The notes under the pieces were generated by a model. That model did no database searches. It saw only the letters and a list, made by a program, of their open reading frames with translations, and was not told the origin of the DNA. Shown here piece by piece: positions 5,464 to 6,957 of a stretch of DNA of 6,957 bases. The position numbers and the translations under genes were made by a program. Every line of letters starts with the position of its first letter. Position 1 is the first letter of the stretch. Source of the stretch: DASXMX01 sp036794395 (GTDB lineage: Bacteria > Planctomycetota > Phycisphaerae > Tepidisphaerales > Tepidisphaeraceae); NCBI GenBank assembly GCA_036794395.1, contig DAIRGS010000368.1, positions 1-6,957 of the forward strand, in the 5' to 3' direction.

Positions 5464-5490
5464 GGGCGGACACGGGGATCCGCCCCTACG
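5464..5490. repeat. GGGCGGACACGGGGATCCGCCC-type dispersed repeat
   Basis: GGGCGGA (5464-5470) and TCCGCCC (5479-5485) form a perfect 7-bp inverted repeat around CACGGGGA, followed by CTACG. This sequence type is a widely dispersed intergenic element in many bacteria (from memory). It ends 10 bp before the start of the zinc-ribbon gene, so any transcript would carry the hairpin in its leader, close to the ribosome-binding region. Confidence 0.75.
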
Positions 5491-5500
5491 GGATGGCGGC

Positions 5501-6055
5501 ATGAAGTGGAGACGAAGAAGGCGATATCCGCTGTATCCGGCGCTGGCCTGGAAGATCGTGTTGTCGGGGATGCTTGTGTACGCGCTGACGGGCGCATCGA
5601 ACGCGATCGTGTGGCCTGTCGAGGTGACAGGAAACCGTACGGGATTTCATGTGGCCCTAACGCCGGCTGCGATTCAGATTTGGGTGGGATGGGGTTGGCC
5701 AAACCGCTATTGGATCGAGCATCGGGAAGGCGGAGATTTCTGGAAAGGCACAGCCTATGGCAGCTACGAATCAGAGTGGGGCCACGAGTGCTTCGGATTC
5801 CTGCTTGGGCACAGGGGCGGATCCTACTACGCGATGCATCACAAATTGGCGGTGCACTGGATAATCCTGGGAGTGCCGTGGTGGTTCATTGGAGCACTTA
5901 TTTTTTGGCGAAACCTTGCGCGATGGCAACATCGAATCGTCATTCGCAAGCGAGCAGCACGACGGATGCGAAATCGGCTGCGATGCGCCGGGTGCGGGTA
6001 TGACTTGCGAGCGACGCCATTGCGATGCCCGGAATGCGGGAGACGGGTTGAGTGA
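5501..6055 (+). CDS. Two-helix membrane protein with C-terminal zinc ribbon
   Basis: A 184-residue protein of unknown function. It starts with a run of arginines (4-8), then a membrane helix at about 16-36, a tryptophan/glycine/histidine-rich outer region (about 40-115), a second helix at about 118-136, and a basic stretch (141-160). It ends in a zinc ribbon with C162, C165, C176 and C179. The basic flanks suggest both ends are cytoplasmic. The CGYDLRATPLRCPECG tail is a hallmark of many planctomycete proteins, where it is attached to varied membrane domains. The ATG at 5501 is chosen over a GTG at 5459 because the extension would read through the dispersed repeat. It has no strong ribosome-binding site. 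It converges with the lipoprotein gene, with 57 bp between them and no clear terminator hairpin. Confidence 0.8.
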   Translation: MKWRRRRRYPLYPALAWKIVLSGMLVYALTGASNAIVWPVEVTGNRTGFHVALTPAAIQIWVGWGWPNRYWIEHREGGDFWKGTAYGSYESEWGHECFGFLLGHRGGSYYAMHHKLAVHWIILGVPWWFIGALIFWRNLARWQHRIVIRKRAARRMRNRLRCAGCGYDLRATPLRCPECGRRVE

Positions 6056-6112
6056 TGGCCAGGAAGAGGAAAAAACTTTATTCGCAGGGATCCATCATGA
6101 ACAGGGGGCAGA

Positions 6113-6706
6113 TCAGTCATCAGACTTTCTACCCGGCGTGGTGTGTTTGGCCGTCCAGCTCAGGGCGGCTTTAAGGGCGTCGGATTGTTTTTGGGGATCG
6201 CCTTCGGACTGGAAGCGGATGGCGAGCAGGCGCGGCTTTTCGTAGAGGAGGAAGGGGCCGACGGAGCTGACGAGGATGTCGTGCTGCTGGAGGGCGAGGA
6301 GGACGTCGTTGGCTTCATAGTCGGCGCAGACAAACTGGCCGATCACGACGGACTTGCCGCACGAGCAGCGGTAGAAGTTGAAGTCGGTTGCGATGCCGGC
6401 GGCGGCGGGGACATCCATGCCTTCGATCGCGACGAATAGATCGGTGCGGGGGATCGTTACCGTGTAGACGTTATCGTGGAGGATGCCTTTGCGGCCGAGC
6501 GTTTGGGCGACGATGGACCAGTCGTTGGGGGAGTTGGGAGAATCGGTTGCGGGGAGTTGAATCGCGGCCGGGGTGCCGGAGGTCTGGGTGGAAGGGGCTG
6601 GGGCTATGGTTGCGCAGCCGGGGAGGAGGATTATGGCGGCGAGGTAGAGGATTGGATGGGGGAGCAATCGATTGAAGCTTTTAGATTTCAGATTTGAAAG
6701 TGGCAT
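6113..6706 (-). CDS. Lipoprotein resembling the LppY/LpqO (DUF1259) family
   Basis: A 197-residue predicted lipoprotein. The signal peptide has basic residues, a hydrophobic core (19-28) and the lipobox LPGC with C31 as the lipid-anchored cysteine. A proline/threonine-rich linker (32-60) leads to a domain at about 62-185 resembling LppY/LpqO proteins in order: YTVTIPRTDLFVAIEGM (81-97), a central strand region ending VVIGQFVC (120-127), an ExNxVxxAL-like helix (131-139), and a C-terminal GDPQKQSDALKAAL (169-182). As I recall the family, an HxH motif follows the helix; here that segment is VSSVGPFLLYEKPR. Three extra cysteines occur at C114, C116 and C127. The ATG has AAGGAA 5 nt upstream. The function of the family is not established. 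The gene convergently faces the zinc-ribbon gene. Confidence 0.72.
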   Translation of the reverse strand: MPLSNLKSKSFNRLLPHPILYLAAIILLPGCATIAPAPSTQTSGTPAAIQLPATDSPNSPNDWSIVAQTLGRKGILHDNVYTVTIPRTDLFVAIEGMDVPAAAGIATDFNFYRCSCGKSVVIGQFVCADYEANDVLLALQQHDILVSSVGPFLLYEKPRLLAIRFQSEGDPQKQSDALKAALSWTAKHTTPGRKSDD

Positions 6707-6735
6707 TGGGGTTCCTTCGGTTGTTGGCTGGGCGG

Positions 6736-6741
6736 ATTATA
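6736..6741 (-). promoter_or_regulatory. Perfect -10 box upstream of lipoprotein gene
   Basis: TATAAT is read on the - strand from 6741 to 6736, placing the transcription start near 6729 and a leader of about 23 nt that contains the AAGGAA ribosome-binding site (6712-6717). At 17-bp spacing the -35 position holds ATTCCT, a poor match, so the promoter may be weak or activator-dependent. Confidence 0.5.
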
Positions 6742-6838
6742 TTGGGGATGGGCGGGGGAGGAATCAGGGAGCGGGGATGAAACTGGGGTGGGTTTCGTGA
6801 AACGTGAAGACGTGATGAAATGCATTGCGGGTTTAAGG

Positions 6839-6880
6839 CGCCTGGCACTCGCCCTCAACCCCGGCGCTCTCCCGTAGGGA
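6839..6880. repeat. Dispersed GC-rich repeat, copy 2
   Basis: 6839-6871 matches 221-252 at 29 aligned positions, with three substitutions and one inserted A, in the same orientation. Here it continues into CTCCCGTAGGGAG, a short hairpin typical of the full-length form of this element, which copy 1 has lost. The rest of the right-hand gap (6707-6957) shows only the lipoprotein promoter and a C-rich end. No gene is evident there. Confidence 0.75.
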
Positions 6881-6957
6881 GCTTGTCATTGCCCACAAAT
6901 TTTTTATCGAGGATCGATGCTCAAAAAACCCCCTCCCTACCCTCCCCCGGCGTACCG

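Noticed and set aside
5230..6003. Open frame spanning the SMR-like and zinc-ribbon genes in another frame
   Set aside because: It crosses a dispersed repeat and two better-supported genes and has no recognisable features.

Overview
The window looks like chromosomal DNA from a GC-rich planctomycete, possibly Phycisphaerae-like. This is inferred from three signs: a C-terminal zinc ribbon of the CxGCGYDLRATPxRCPECG type, which is very common in that phylum; a BlaI-type repressor paired with an M56 peptidase that carries a coiled-coil tail instead of a beta-lactam sensor; and gaps filled with short dispersed repeats. No phage, plasmid, rRNA, tRNA or CRISPR signal was seen.

Layout. Positions 1-457 are non-coding and hold a perfect 48-bp palindrome, a 7-bp tandem pair, a dispersed CCCTCACCCCGG-type element and an array of six 8-bp units. 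hisI (458-850, histidine biosynthesis) and a TrkH/KtrB-type potassium transporter gene (853-2136) follow on the + strand, 2 bp apart. The gap 2137-2521 holds a 10-bp tandem repeat, a 27-bp-arm inverted repeat, a relic of a CCGCAGAGG-type repeat and a hairpin that may end the gene pair on the other strand. That pair, on the - strand, is a BlaI-family repressor gene (4835-4425) and an M56 metallopeptidase gene (4423-2522), 1 nt apart. A well-formed promoter with overlapping GTCTC/GAGAC operator half-sites lies just upstream. Next on the + strand are an SMR-like four-helix membrane protein gene (5102-5419) and a two-helix zinc-ribbon protein gene (5501-6055). A lipoprotein gene resembling the LppY/LpqO (DUF1259) family (6706-6113) converges on them. 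The right end (6707-6957) is non-coding and carries a second, same-orientation copy of the CCCTCACCCCGG element.

How the genes work together. The clearest unit is the repressor-peptidase pair. The repressor probably shuts off its own operon. The membrane peptidase probably senses an envelope signal through its long helical C-terminal tail and triggers loss of the repressor. The inducing signal and any other targets cannot be read from this window. The remaining genes look like ordinary single housekeeping or envelope genes. The most informative observations are the promoter/operator architecture, the 11-residue-to-7-residue repeat coil in the peptidase, the lipoprotein that appears to lack its family's histidines, and the different repeat families occupying the intergenic gaps.
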